Counted from the stretch's first letter, positions 22,041 through 30,433 are shown. The stretch: 53,309 nucleotides of DNA from Promineifilum sp. (GCA_018058545.1 JAGOZU010000011.1:1-53309); one strand, 5' to 3'. Numbers and translations are program-made. Notes: generated by a model from the letters alone, not told the origin.

Positions 22041-24614
22041 CTATTCGCGCAGTTTGGCGCCCAGTTGCTGATCCAGCATCTTGAGCAAGCGGCCGCGTTG
22101 TTTGGACACGTCCTTGTCGGTCAGCGTGCGGCCGTCGGACTGGAAGGTCAGATGATAGGCCAGACTCTTCTTGCCGGGCGGGAGCTTGCCGCCTTCGTAG
22201 ACATCGAACAAGGCTACTTCGCGCAACAACGGTCCGCCATTCTGCCGTAGCGCTGTCTCGACGGCCGCCGCCGTTATGCCGGCGTCAACCACCAGCGCCA
22301 GGTCCTCGCGCACGGGTGGGTAGGTCGGCAGGCCGGTGTAGCGCCAGGTGGCGGGGATGAGCAGTAGCAGCGCTTCCAGGTCGATATCGGCCGCGAGCAC
22401 GGGCTGGTCCCTTTCCACGCGCAGATCAAATCCCTTGACGACGCCGGGGTGCAGCTCGCCCATGATGCCGATCTGCTTCTCCCCGACCAGAATTCGCGCG
22501 GTGCGACCGGGGTGATAAGTCGGGTGTCCGGTGGCCTCGTAGATGACCGGCACGTGCAGGTCATTGAACATGGCGTCTACCACGCCTTTGAGGTCAAGGA
22601 AGTCGACCGTTGCTGTGCTGTCATTTCCCCAGCCGGCGGGGGCGCGCTGACCGGTCATCACGACGGCTAACCGGGTCAGCTCATCGGGCAGCAACTCGTC
22701 CTCTCCGCCAATGAACACCTCGCCGATTTCGAACAAGGCGATGCGTTCCGCATGACGACTGTTGGCGGCCGTCGCTTCCAGCGCCGACGACAGAAGGCTG
22801 TGGCGCAGGGCATTGCGATCCGGCGCGGGCGGATTGCTCAGCGTGACATAGGGCCGATCGTCGGGCGGGCTGCCGGGCAACAAGCGGGCCTCGCGCGCGG
22901 CCGACGTGATCCGGTAGCTCCATATCTCCTGCAACCCCAGCCGGACGAGGGTGTCGCGCACGCGCTCCTCGCCCTCCAGCTTGGGGTTGCCGTGTTGCGG
23001 CGGCAGTGTGTCGGCCATCATCGTGCTGGGGATGCGGTCATAGCCATAGACTCGGCAGATTTCCTCCACCAGGTCGTGCGGCCCCTCGATATCCATGCGG
23101 TGATCGGGAACGGTGACGCGCAGGCCGCCGTCCCGGTATTCGACGCTGAACGCCAGACGCTCCAGCAACGCGCCCATCTCCGTCGGGGAAAGGTCCAACC
23201 CGCTTAGCTTGTGGGCGTAAGCCGGATCGAGATCGATAACGACGGGCGGTTTGGGATCGGGGTACGTGTCGATCATCCCCCGGGCGACGGTTCCGCCGGC
23301 CAATTGGCGCAGTAATTCGGCAGCCCGTCTGGCGCCCAGCGGAGCCAGGCTGGGCGAGACGCCTCGACTGAAGCGGAAAGTAGCCTCGGTGTGGAGGTCG
23401 AGAGCGTTGGCGCTGCGCCGGATGCTTATGAAATCCCAGGCGGCCGCCTCCAGCAATACGTTGGTCGTCTCGTCGGTGATCTCGCTTTCCAGGCCGCCCT
23501 TGATGCCGCCGATGGACAGATTACCGGCCGGGTCAGTGACGAGGATGGTGAACGGTTCCAGCTTGTGGGTGCTGCCGTCGAGCGTGGTCACCGTCTCCCC
23601 GGGATGGGGCATGCGAGTGTTGATATGGATCGGGCCGTCAGGTGCGTAGCGGTCGGCGCGGCGACGCAGGATATCGTAGTCGAAGGTGTGGGTGGGCTGA
23701 CCCACCTCGAACATGACGTAATTGCTGATGTCGACGACGGCGTTGATCGGCCGCTGGCCGCACAACCGCAGCCGGTATTGCATCCAGTAAGGGCTGGGGA
23801 TCTGCTGCACGCCCTCGATGATCATCCCGGTGAAGCGGGGATTGATGTCGGGTCGATCGGTGGTGATGATCACGCGCCCTTCGATCGGCGGGCCATCCAT
23901 GACCACATCGTAATTCGGTGGCCGGAAGGTCGCGCCGGTCAGCGCGGCCAGCTCGCGGGCTACGCCGATGATGGACGTGGCCCGAGCGGTGTTGGGCAGG
24001 ATGGCGATCTCCAGCACCGCGTCGCCCAGTACGTCTTGCAGAGGTGTGCCGGGAGGAAATGCCGAGTGATGAATGATCAGCGACGAATCGATGGCGCTCT
24101 CTTCATTCGTCATTCGTAATTCGTCATTCGTCATTAGAATGATGCCGTCGTGTTCTTCGCTGATGCCCAATTCCTTCTCGGAGCAGAGCATGGCGTCGTT
24201 GTAGATGCCCCGCAGCGGCCGGCCTTTGAGCTTGGCCTTGACGCGGCCGTCCTTGTGGCCGTCGTAGAGCGTGGCGCCCTCCAGAGCGAGCGGTGAGGTG
24301 AGATTCTCCGTGCTCAGGTCGCCGCGGCCGATGTAGGGAAACAGGTTGGGCGCGCCGGTGACGACGGTCTTGGGTTCGGCCGCGCCGTAATCGACGGTGG
24401 CCAGCACCAGCCGATCGGCGTCGGGGTGTTGCTCGACCCGCAGGACGCGACCCAGCACGATCCGCTCCCGATCCCACTCCAACTCCGCGCCCGGCAGGCC
24501 GAAGCGGGTGATGCTTTCCACTTCCAGCCCGGCGTTGGTCAGCAATTCGGCCGTCTCCTTGATGGAGAGATCGAAGTCAACGTAGTCTCTCAACCACGAC
24601 AATGGTACGCGCAT
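22041..24614 (-). CDS. pheT: Phenylalanine--tRNA ligase beta subunit
   Basis: An 857-aa beta subunit of the heterotetrameric enzyme that charges tRNA-Phe. The N-terminus MRVPLSWLRDYVDFDLS is typical. The EMAP/OB tRNA-binding domain follows (LGRVLRVEQHPDADRLVLATVDYG, about 53-76), then B3/4 editing and B5 domains. The C-terminal anticodon-binding FDX-ACB domain has TYPPVREDLALVVDAGI. A low-complexity insertion of about 25 residues near 162-187 (MTNDELRMTNEES... SSLIIHHSAF) is encoded by ATTCGTC/ATTCGTA heptamers and is not part of the family. GGAG lies 8 nt before the ATG. It is 36 bp behind pheS and shares its attenuated promoter. Confidence 0.97.
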   Translation of the reverse strand: MRVPLSWLRDYVDFDLSIKETAELLTNAGLEVESITRFGLPGAELEWDRERIVLGRVLRVEQHPDADRLVLATVDYGAAEPKTVVTGAPNLFPYIGRGDLSTENLTSPLALEGATLYDGHKDGRVKAKLKGRPLRGIYNDAMLCSEKELGISEEHDGIILMTNDELRMTNEESAIDSSLIIHHSAFPPGTPLQDVLGDAVLEIAILPNTARATSIIGVARELAALTGATFRPPNYDVVMDGPPIEGRVIITTDRPDINPRFTGMIIEGVQQIPSPYWMQYRLRLCGQRPINAVVDISNYVMFEVGQPTHTFDYDILRRRADRYAPDGPIHINTRMPHPGETVTTLDGSTHKLEPFTILVTDPAGNLSIGGIKGGLESEITDETTNVLLEAAAWDFISIRRSANALDLHTEATFRFSRGVSPSLAPLGARRAAELLRQLAGGTVARGMIDTYPDPKPPVVIDLDPAYAHKLSGLDLSPTEMGALLERLAFSVEYRDGGLRVTVPDHRMDIEGPHDLVEEICRVYGYDRIPSTMMADTLPPQHGNPKLEGEERVRDTLVRLGLQEIWSYRITSAAREARLLPGSPPDDRPYVTLSNPPAPDRNALRHSLLSSALEATAANSRHAERIALFEIGEVFIGGEDELLPDELTRLAVVMTGQRAPAGWGNDSTATVDFLDLKGVVDAMFNDLHVPVIYEATGHPTYHPGRTARILVGEKQIGIMGELHPGVVKGFDLRVERDQPVLAADIDLEALLLLIPATWRYTGLPTYPPVREDLALVVDAGITAAAVETALRQNGGPLLREVALFDVYEGGKLPPGKKSLAYHLTFQSDGRTLTDKDVSKQRGRLLKMLDQQLGAKLRE
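24105..24132. repeat. ATTCGTC/ATTCGTA heptamer repeats inside pheT
   Basis: Four 7-bp units on the plus strand (ATTCGTC, ATTCGTA, ATTCGTC, ATTCGTC). The surrounding stretch from about 24067 includes GCGCTCTC and TGATGA segments that also occur next to the repeat at 36904. The insertion keeps the pheT reading frame. Confidence 0.8.
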
Positions 24615-24650
24615 ATCAGAAACTCCAGAGAGAAACCAAAGAATCCTGGT

Positions 24651-25676
24651 TTAGAATTGTTCCAGGAACCTCAAATCGTTGGCCCAGAACTGACGGATGT
24701 CGTCGATGCCGTATTTGAGCATGGCGATCCGCTCGGGGCCTAGCCCGGCGGCGAAACCGAAATATTTCATCGGGTCGTAGCCGCCGTTTCGCAGCACGGT
24801 GGGATGCACCATGCCGCAGCCCAGAATCTCCAGCCAGCCGGTGTACTTGCAGATGTTACAGCCTTCGCCGTCGCACAGGAAGCAGCTGATGTCCATCTCG
24901 GCGCTCGGCTCGGTGAACGGGAAGTAGCTGGCGCGGAAGCGCGTCTGCCGCTCGGCCCCGAACATGCGACGGGCGAACTCGGTCAGCGTGCCTTTCAGAT
25001 CGGCGAAGGTGATGTTCTCGCCTACGGCCAGCAGTTCCAGCTGGGTGAATTGCATCTCGCTGCGGGCCGTCACCTGCTCGTTGCGATAGCACATGCCGGG
25101 CAGCACGACGCGGATCGGCTCGGGGTAGTAGTCGCGCATGGCCCTGATCTGCCCGGCGCTGGTGTGGGTGCGCAGGATGACGCCCTCGGTGGTGGTGTAG
25201 AAGCTGTCCTGCATCTCGCGCGCCGGATGATGGGGCGGAAAGTTGAGCAGCTCGAAGTTCATCTCGTCCGTCTCCACATCGCGGCTGCGATAGACCTGGA
25301 AGCCCATGTCGCCGAAGACGCGGTAGAGGTCGCGCAAGGTCTGGGTGATGATATGGAGCCGGCCTTCGGCCGGCTTGCGTCCGGGCAAGGTCACGTCAAG
25401 CGCTCCCGCAGCCATCTGCGCCTGCAACTCGGCGGCCTCGGCCAGGGCCAGCTTCTCGCCATAGGCGGCCTCCAGCTCGGCCTTGATCTCGTTGAGGCGA
25501 CGACCGAAGGCGGGCCGCTCCTCCGCGCCAAGCGTGCCCATATTGCGGGTCATCAGGTAGACGCTCCCCCTCCTGCCCAGGGTATCGCGATACCACCCTT
25601 CCAGTGCCTCGCGCCCGGTGGCCGAGGCCAGGGTGGCGGCCGCTTCCTTATAGGTATTCTCCAATGCCGTGATCAT
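24651..25676 (-). CDS. pheS: Phenylalanine--tRNA ligase alpha subunit
   Basis: A 341-aa catalytic subunit of class II PheRS. An N-terminal coiled-coil tRNA-binding arm (about 1-90) precedes the catalytic core, with LLRTHTSAGQIRAM-type motif 2 sequence (VILRTHTSAGQIRAMRDY). PSAEMDISCFLCDGEGCNIC contains an extra Cys cluster seen in many PheS, and the C-terminus FAAGLGPERIAMLKYGIDDIRQF is motif 3. Codon 25676 is chosen because GGAG lies 6 nt upstream. The longer frame reaching 25838 runs through the attenuator and is not coding. Expression is probably controlled by the Phe leader peptide upstream. Confidence 0.96.
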   Translation of the reverse strand: MITALENTYKEAAATLASATGREALEGWYRDTLGRRGSVYLMTRNMGTLGAEERPAFGRRLNEIKAELEAAYGEKLALAEAAELQAQMAAGALDVTLPGRKPAEGRLHIITQTLRDLYRVFGDMGFQVYRSRDVETDEMNFELLNFPPHHPAREMQDSFYTTTEGVILRTHTSAGQIRAMRDYYPEPIRVVLPGMCYRNEQVTARSEMQFTQLELLAVGENITFADLKGTLTEFARRMFGAERQTRFRASYFPFTEPSAEMDISCFLCDGEGCNICKYTGWLEILGCGMVHPTVLRNGGYDPMKYFGFAAGLGPERIAMLKYGIDDIRQFWANDLRFLEQF

Positions 25677-25728
25677 AAGCATCTCCAGAGATCTTGTTCG
25701 CGGACCAAACAGATCGTCATTCTCCAAC

Positions 25729-25757
25729 AAAAAAGACGCGGGTCGCGCCGCGTCTTT
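25729..25757 (-). terminator. pheST attenuator terminator
   Basis: Minus strand: AAAGACGCGG (25757-25748) pairs perfectly with CCGCGTCTTT (25741-25732). The loop has 6 nt and a run of six T follows (25734-25729). It lies between the leader peptide stop and pheS. Its 5' arm (25744-25752, CGCGGCGCG) is also perfectly complementary to CGCGCCGCG at 25810-25818 inside the leader peptide gene, which would form an antiterminator. The same leader segment (25809-25815) can instead pair with TCGCGGC at 25769-25775. Confidence 0.85.
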
Positions 25758-25782
25758 GGTGATTCTCTGCCGCGAGCCTTGC

Positions 25783-25872
25783 TCAAGCGGAACAGAGCGT
25801 CTCGGCCGTCGCGGCGCGGAGCTTGTTCGCAAAAGCAAAGCTGAAAAACGAGCCTGAACGGTGTGCGTTCAT
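25783..25872 (-). CDS. pheST leader peptide (Phe-rich attenuation peptide)
   Basis: A 29-codon open frame starting MNAHRSGSFFSFAFANK and ending ETLCSA before TGA. Four Phe codons fall at positions 9, 10, 12 and 14. It lies directly after the promoter, with ATG at about +4, and before the terminator hairpin and pheS. The layout matches the E. coli pheST attenuator with its Phe-rich PheM leader peptide. When charged tRNA-Phe is scarce the ribosome would stall on these codons and favour antitermination. No Shine-Dalgarno is seen, in line with other near-leaderless starts in this window. Confidence 0.8.
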   Translation of the reverse strand: MNAHRSGSFFSFAFANKLRAATAETLCSA

Positions 25873-25881
25873 GATGTCGGG

Positions 25882-25910
25882 AGAGTATCACTCCGCCCGA
25901 TGCTTGTCAA
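25882..25910 (-). promoter_or_regulatory. pheST operon promoter
   Basis: Minus strand: perfect TTGACA (25905-25910), 17-bp spacer, TACTCT (25882-25887). The predicted +1 is A at 25875, three bases before the leader peptide ATG. Confidence 0.8.
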
Positions 25911-26037
25911 GATTTCGCATTGTCACCGAAATTACCACCTTGGCCTAGTAAAGGATGGCCCATCCACTAAGAAGTTGGCACACCCCGAGCAAAAAATCTC
26001 GTCCTGATGGCATAATCATCATGGTAATTAATCTCTC

Positions 26038-26066
26038 TTGAAGTCCCACCCCGGCGGTGTTATAAC
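26038..26066 (+). promoter_or_regulatory. Promoter of the M20 peptidase operon, leaderless type
   Basis: TTGAAG (26038-26043), 17-bp spacer, TATAAC (26061-26066). The predicted +1 is the A of the start codon at 26073. No Shine-Dalgarno. Confidence 0.7.
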
Positions 26067-26072
26067 AGTCCC

Positions 26073-27371
26073 ATGAGCCTCACCCCGATTCACACCGATA
26101 TCCGATCCTACTTGGAGCGCAATCTCCATGTGTATCTCGATCTGTTGCATCAGATGGTGGCGATCAACAGTTTCACACTCAATCCCAAGGGGGTCAACGG
26201 GCTGGGCAAGCTGACGGCCGATCTGTTTCTGCCGCTCAGCTTCATGTCCGAGTTCTACCCGTCGACTGACTTTCGCTATGGCCGCCACCTGGTTCTAACC
26301 CGTGTCGGCCGCCGCGGCCCCGACGGCCCCGCGCGGGCTATCGGTCTCATCTCCCACCTCGACACCGTCTACCCGGCGGCCGAGGAGGAGGCCAACGACT
26401 TCCACTTTCGCATCGAGGGCGACCGCATCTATGGCCCCGGAACGGTCGATATCAAGGGCGGCACGGTGATGATCTACATGGTCCTTGACGCGCTGCGACA
26501 GTTCTATCCCGAGGTGTTCGACGGCATCACCTGGCGCATTTTGCTCAACGCGGCCGAGGAGGTTCTGTCGCCCGATTTTGGCGAGCTGAGCCGCCGCACG
26601 CTGGACGACGGCACGCTGGCGGCGCTGGTCTTCGAGGGCGGGGACGCGGCCCGCAAGGGAGACGGAGAGGAGGGGCATTACCGGTTGGTGACGGCGCGCA
26701 AGGGGATGGCCCGCTATCGCGTCACGGTGAACGGGCGCGGGGCGCACGCCGGGGCCTATCACCGGAAGGGGGCCAACGCCATTGTCCAGTTGGCCGACGT
26801 CATCCGTGAGATCCACGACTTCACCGACTACGACCGCGATCTGACCTTCAACGTCGGCACGATGATGGGCGGCACGGTCATCAACCGCGTTCCTCATGAG
26901 GCGGCGGCCAGTCTGGAGATGCGCGCCTTCGACCCGGTCGTGTTTGAAGGCGGCGTGGATCGGATGTTGGCGCTCAACGACTATTGCACGGTGCGCAGCT
27001 CCGAGGACGGCTACCCGTGCACGGTTCGGGTGGATGTTGAGGGGCGATGGGCGCCCTGGCCGCCCAACGACGGCACGCAGGGGTTGTTTGACATCTGGAA
27101 TGCGGCCGCGGCCGAGCTGGAGATGGGCGCGATCGGCCCGCAGGCGCGCGGCGGCCTGAGCGACGGCAATTGGCTCTGGGACAGCTTGCCGACGATCGAC
27201 GGTCTGGGGCCGGAGGGGGACAACTCCCATTCTTCGGAACGCAGCGCCGACGGCAGCAAGGAGCAGGAGTACGTTCGGGTTTCATCGTTTGTGCCCAAGG
27301 CTCTGTTGAACGTTGCCGCGATCGTCCGGCTGGTGGAAGAGAGCGGCGTCCGGCTGATGAGGGGGATATAA
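26073..27371 (+). CDS. M20 family metallopeptidase (carboxypeptidase G2-like)
   Basis: A 432-aa di-zinc amidohydrolase of the M20/ArgE/CPG2 group. Metal and catalytic residues are visible: His and Asp in ISHLDTVYPAA (about 90-100), bridging Asp in GPGTVDIKGGTVM (about 124-136) and Glu-Glu in NAAEEVLSPDFGEL (about 165-178). The dimerisation lid lies at about 205-320. Members remove C-terminal amino acids or acyl groups. The start is fixed by the promoter, whose +1 is the ATG. The next gene, also M20, starts 1 bp after the stop, so both are translated from one mRNA. Confidence 0.9.
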   Translation: MSLTPIHTDIRSYLERNLHVYLDLLHQMVAINSFTLNPKGVNGLGKLTADLFLPLSFMSEFYPSTDFRYGRHLVLTRVGRRGPDGPARAIGLISHLDTVYPAAEEEANDFHFRIEGDRIYGPGTVDIKGGTVMIYMVLDALRQFYPEVFDGITWRILLNAAEEVLSPDFGELSRRTLDDGTLAALVFEGGDAARKGDGEEGHYRLVTARKGMARYRVTVNGRGAHAGAYHRKGANAIVQLADVIREIHDFTDYDRDLTFNVGTMMGGTVINRVPHEAAASLEMRAFDPVVFEGGVDRMLALNDYCTVRSSEDGYPCTVRVDVEGRWAPWPPNDGTQGLFDIWNAAAAELEMGAIGPQARGGLSDGNWLWDSLPTIDGLGPEGDNSHSSERSADGSKEQEYVRVSSFVPKALLNVAAIVRLVEESGVRLMRGI

Positions 27372-27372
27372 G

Positions 27373-28524
27373 ATGGCCGAGCAATCCCTGCTGGAAGCAT
27401 GTGTCGATTTTGCCCAACGCCTGATTCGTACGCCGAGCATGCCGGGCGAGGAGGAGACCATCGCCGTCCTCGTGGCCGATGAGTTGCGGCGGCTGGGGTA
27501 TGACGAGGTATGGCGCGACGCCGCCGGCAATGTCTTCGGCCGCGTTCACGGCCGTGACCGCTACCTGCCGGCGCTGGTGCTGAACACCCATCTCGATCAC
27601 GTCGATCCCGGCGACCCGGCGCTGTGGCCCACTCCGCCGTTCGCGGCCGAGATTCGCCACGGGCGGCTCATCGGCCGGGGCGCGTGCGACATCAAGGGGC
27701 CGCTGGCGGTTCAGGCCTACAGTCCCGTGGCTCTGCTGCGGGCGGGCGAGCGGCCGCTGCGCGATATGGTCTTCTGTGGCGTCGTGCAGGAGGAGGTCGG
27801 CGGGGCGGGGGCCATCTATTGGGCTGAGCATCTCGACTATCCCGTCGAACTGGTCGTGCTGGGCGAGCCGTCCTCCAACACGCTGGCGCTGGGCCATCGG
27901 GGGATCGTCCAGTTTTGGCTGACATTTCACGGCCGCTCTGCCCATGCCAGCGCGCCCGAGCGGGCCGAAAACCCCAACTACGCGCTGGCGGCCTTCCTGG
28001 CGCGGCTGCAAACGGCGTCGAGCGAGCTGGGCGTCCATCCGGTGCTTGGCCCCACGACGGTGGCGCCGACTATCATCCAGGTGGACACGACCAGCGCCAA
28101 CGTCACCCCGGCCTGGGCGCGCGTCCTGCTTGATTTTCGCACCTCGGCCGAAAGCCCCAACAGCCTGCATGCGTTCATCGACCGCCTGGCGGGGGACAGC
28201 CCCCACTCGCTGACCTATAGCGACGGGTTCGAGCCTCGCGACGGCTCCTCTTTCGACGAGGTCGCCGCCGGGTTCTATCTCTCGCCCGATGATCCGCTGG
28301 TGACGCGCGCGCGGGCCGCCATCGGTCTGGGGATGGGGCGCGAGCCGGAGCTAACCCGCTATCGCTTCGCCACGGACGGCCGCCATTTCGCGCCGCACGG
28401 GATCCCCGTTGTCGGCTTTGCGCCGGGCGAGGAGGAGATGGCCCACACCGCCGGGGAGAGCATCTCCATCGACCAGATGGGCGAGAGCCTGCGGGGCTAC
28501 AGCCGGCTGTTGCGAGATTTTTAG
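27373..28524 (+). CDS. M20 family metallopeptidase (ArgE/DapE/YgeY-like)
   Basis: A 383-aa M20 hydrolase, only distantly similar to its neighbour. The first motif NTHLDHVDPGD (about 71-81) carries metal-binding His and the catalytic Asp. GRGACDIKGPLAVQ (about 100-113) has the bridging Asp, and VVQEEVGGAGA (about 137-147) the catalytic and metal Glu. The lid domain HGRSAHASAPERAENPNY contains the conserved His. FATDGRHFAPHGIPVVGFAPG near the C-terminus is the last metal region. Likely substrates are acylated amino acids or dipeptides. It lies in an operon with the first M20 gene and a DtxR-type regulator. Confidence 0.9.
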   Translation: MAEQSLLEACVDFAQRLIRTPSMPGEEETIAVLVADELRRLGYDEVWRDAAGNVFGRVHGRDRYLPALVLNTHLDHVDPGDPALWPTPPFAAEIRHGRLIGRGACDIKGPLAVQAYSPVALLRAGERPLRDMVFCGVVQEEVGGAGAIYWAEHLDYPVELVVLGEPSSNTLALGHRGIVQFWLTFHGRSAHASAPERAENPNYALAAFLARLQTASSELGVHPVLGPTTVAPTIIQVDTTSANVTPAWARVLLDFRTSAESPNSLHAFIDRLAGDSPHSLTYSDGFEPRDGSSFDEVAAGFYLSPDDPLVTRARAAIGLGMGREPELTRYRFATDGRHFAPHGIPVVGFAPGEEEMAHTAGESISIDQMGESLRGYSRLLRDF

Positions 28525-28532
28525 GCAAGCCC

Positions 28533-29240
28533 ATGCCGAAGATCGACGCCCTCGACGGCGGCCAATCGCCGCAACGCGACAGTCTGAATCATCAGGCCAT
28601 TGAGGACTACATCAAGACGATCTACGCCCTGGCTCAGGAAGAATCGCCGGTGTCGACTTCGCGCGTTGCCGCCGCGCGGGCGGTCAAACCGGCTTCGGCC
28701 ACCAGCATGATCCAGCGATTGGCCCGATTGAATCTGGTCAACTACGAGAAGCATTATGGCGTCACGCTGACCGAATCGGGGGAGAAGCTGGCGCTGGAGG
28801 TCATCCGCCACCATCGACTGCTGGAGTTGTACCTGATGGAGGCCCTCGGCTTCGGCTGGGATGAGGTTCACGAGCAGGCGGACATCCTGGAGCATGTCAT
28901 CAGCGAGAAGCTGGAGGAGCGGATCGCCGCCGCGCTCAACCACCCCGAGTTCGACCCGCATGGCGACCCCATCCCCGCGCCGGACGGCACGATGGCGGTC
29001 ATGGCCACGATGGCGCTGGCTGATGTGGCCGCGGGCGAGGACGTCAGGATGGCGCGCGTCCTCGATGATTCCAACAGCGAGCTGCTGCGCTATCTGGCCG
29101 ATCTGGGGCTGGTGCCCGGCGCGGATTTCCGGGTGGTCGCGGTGGCTCCGTTTCTTGGGCCGCTCACTATCGAGATCGACGGCACGTCCCAGGTCATCGG
29201 CCGCAATCTGGCGGAAATGATTTTGGTGGAGCGGGTGTGA
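28533..29240 (+). CDS. DtxR/MntR family metal-dependent transcriptional regulator
   Basis: A 235-aa regulator. The N-terminal winged helix (about 18-85) contains AIEDYIKTIYALAQEE and the recognition region KPASATSMIQRLARLNLVNYEKHYGVTLTE. The metal-binding dimerisation domain (about 86-150) has VIRHHRLLELYLMEALGFGWDEVHEQADILEHVIS with conserved Glu and His ligands. A C-terminal SH3/FeoA-like domain (about 165-235) ends the protein. Such proteins sense Mn2+ or Fe2+ and repress uptake genes. Here it is the third gene after two M20 peptidases, 8 bp behind the second; no transporter is adjacent. Confidence 0.92.
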   Translation: MPKIDALDGGQSPQRDSLNHQAIEDYIKTIYALAQEESPVSTSRVAAARAVKPASATSMIQRLARLNLVNYEKHYGVTLTESGEKLALEVIRHHRLLELYLMEALGFGWDEVHEQADILEHVISEKLEERIAAALNHPEFDPHGDPIPAPDGTMAVMATMALADVAAGEDVRMARVLDDSNSELLRYLADLGLVPGADFRVVAVAPFLGPLTIEIDGTSQVIGRNLAEMILVERV

Positions 29241-29276
29241 TGGCGCCGGCGCCCGCCCGAGTTTGTGCCCCGTAAT

Positions 29277-30014
29277 CTATTCGGCCGAAGGTTTTTCGAG
29301 CACGAGAAAATGGGACAGGCCAAGGACGGCCAGCGGCGTCCCTTCGGCCGCATAGAGCGCCCGCCGGATGGCCCCACCCAGGCGCGGGCTGCGCCGTACG
29401 ATGTTGTCGTAGCCGCCGAAGATGCGGCCGTAATGGAGTTCGCGCACGGGCAGGCCGTGGAACAGCTGCCGCAACTCCCCGGCCGAGTAGGTGCGCACGT
29501 GGGGAGCCAGGCGATCGCGTAACGAGTCGGGCAGATAATTGACCAGCGGCACGTTGCCGAACTTGTATTCGCCGCGCCAGTAGATGCCGTGCTGCTCCAC
29601 CGGATACCAGCGATTGGGGGCAAAGACGACGATGCGGCCACCCGGGCGGGTCACGCGGGCCATCTCGGCCGCGCAGGCCCGGTCGTCGGCCACGTGCTCC
29701 AGCACCTCGTTGCTGAGGATGAGGTCGAAGCTGTCGTCGGCGAAGGGCAGTTCTTCACCGACGCCCAGAAGGATCCCGTCGGCGCGCGGCAATGCCTCGA
29801 CGGCTCGCTCGAACTCCACCTCCAGACCGATGCGCAAGCCGTCGGGGTTGACGCGGCCGAACGCTTCCAGATAGGTGCCCAGCCCCACGCCGTTGTCGAG
29901 GACGCGGCCGCCCAGGTTCGACCATTGACGGATCATCGCCAGCCGCCGGTCCTGGCCCGAACGCCAGACGTAGCCGGGTTCGCCCCGTTCGGCCGCCTTG
30001 CCGGAGTGGGTCAT
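29277..30014 (-). CDS. Class I SAM-dependent methyltransferase
   Basis: A 245-aa methyltransferase. The SAM-binding motif I is GGRVLDNGVGLGTYLEAFG (about 35-53). The acidic end of beta-2 is GLEVEFERA, ADDSFDLILSNEVLEHV (about 93-109) is motif II/III, and PGGRIVVFAPN is the later strand. It resembles ubiquinone/menaquinone- or glycosyl-type methyltransferases; the substrate is unknown. ATG 30014 overlaps the stop of the PIN toxin gene by 4 bp (ATGA), so translation is coupled to a toxin-antitoxin module. That is an unusual partner. Confidence 0.88.
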   Translation of the reverse strand: MTHSGKAAERGEPGYVWRSGQDRRLAMIRQWSNLGGRVLDNGVGLGTYLEAFGRVNPDGLRIGLEVEFERAVEALPRADGILLGVGEELPFADDSFDLILSNEVLEHVADDRACAAEMARVTRPGGRIVVFAPNRWYPVEQHGIYWRGEYKFGNVPLVNYLPDSLRDRLAPHVRTYSAGELRQLFHGLPVRELHYGRIFGGYDNIVRRSPRLGGAIRRALYAAEGTPLAVLGLSHFLVLEKPSAE

Positions 30015-30433
30015 GGCTTGCCCTCCGCCCGCAGCAGTGCCAGGAGGTCCCCCGGCGCGAGAACCCGGTAGGCATCGGTATGAAGCTCGCGCAGGAAGTG
30101 GCGGTTGTCGGAGATGAGGTAATCGACGCGCATCCATTCGGCGAACGCGCCGATATAGGCGTCGCCTTTCTCGGCCAGGCCCAGCGCGATATATTGATCC
30201 ACAATGCCCTGGGGTATAGGCCCGTCCACGATATGAGCGAACGGGTTCTGGTGAAACAGGCCGAAGAAAAACTTCAGGTCTTCCCGAGGAAGGTTCCGCA
30301 TGACCTCCAGGGCGATCAGGCGGTGGATCATCAGATGCGTTTTCGGCCCGATCCACTCCAATAACTGTTGAGCGTCGGACTGTTTATGGCTAAAGCCGCG
30401 GATGAAAACACAACTATCGATACAGATGAGCAT
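30011..30433 (-). CDS. PIN domain toxin-like protein
   Basis: A 140-aa protein with a PIN fold. The N-terminal MLICIDSCVFIRG carries the first catalytic Asp. A central Glu (LIALEVMRNL, about 41-50) and a late acidic segment (EKGDAYIGAFAEWMRVDYLISDN, about 88-110) complete the Mg2+ site. VapC-type toxins of this fold cleave RNA. The ATG at 30433 is preferred to an upstream TTG at 30445. The gene overlaps the end of the antitoxin gene by 20 bp, and its own stop overlaps the methyltransferase start by 4 bp. Confidence 0.85.
   Translation of the reverse strand: MLICIDSCVFIRGFSHKQSDAQQLLEWIGPKTHLMIHRLIALEVMRNLPREDLKFFFGLFHQNPFAHIVDGPIPQGIVDQYIALGLAEKGDAYIGAFAEWMRVDYLISDNRHFLRELHTDAYRVLAPGDLLALLRAEGKP

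Noticed and set aside
25677-25838. Longer N-terminus for PheS (extra 54 codons)
   Set aside because: The segment contains the attenuator terminator and lies after the leader peptide. GGAG at 6 nt supports 25676, and the extra residues do not resemble PheS.
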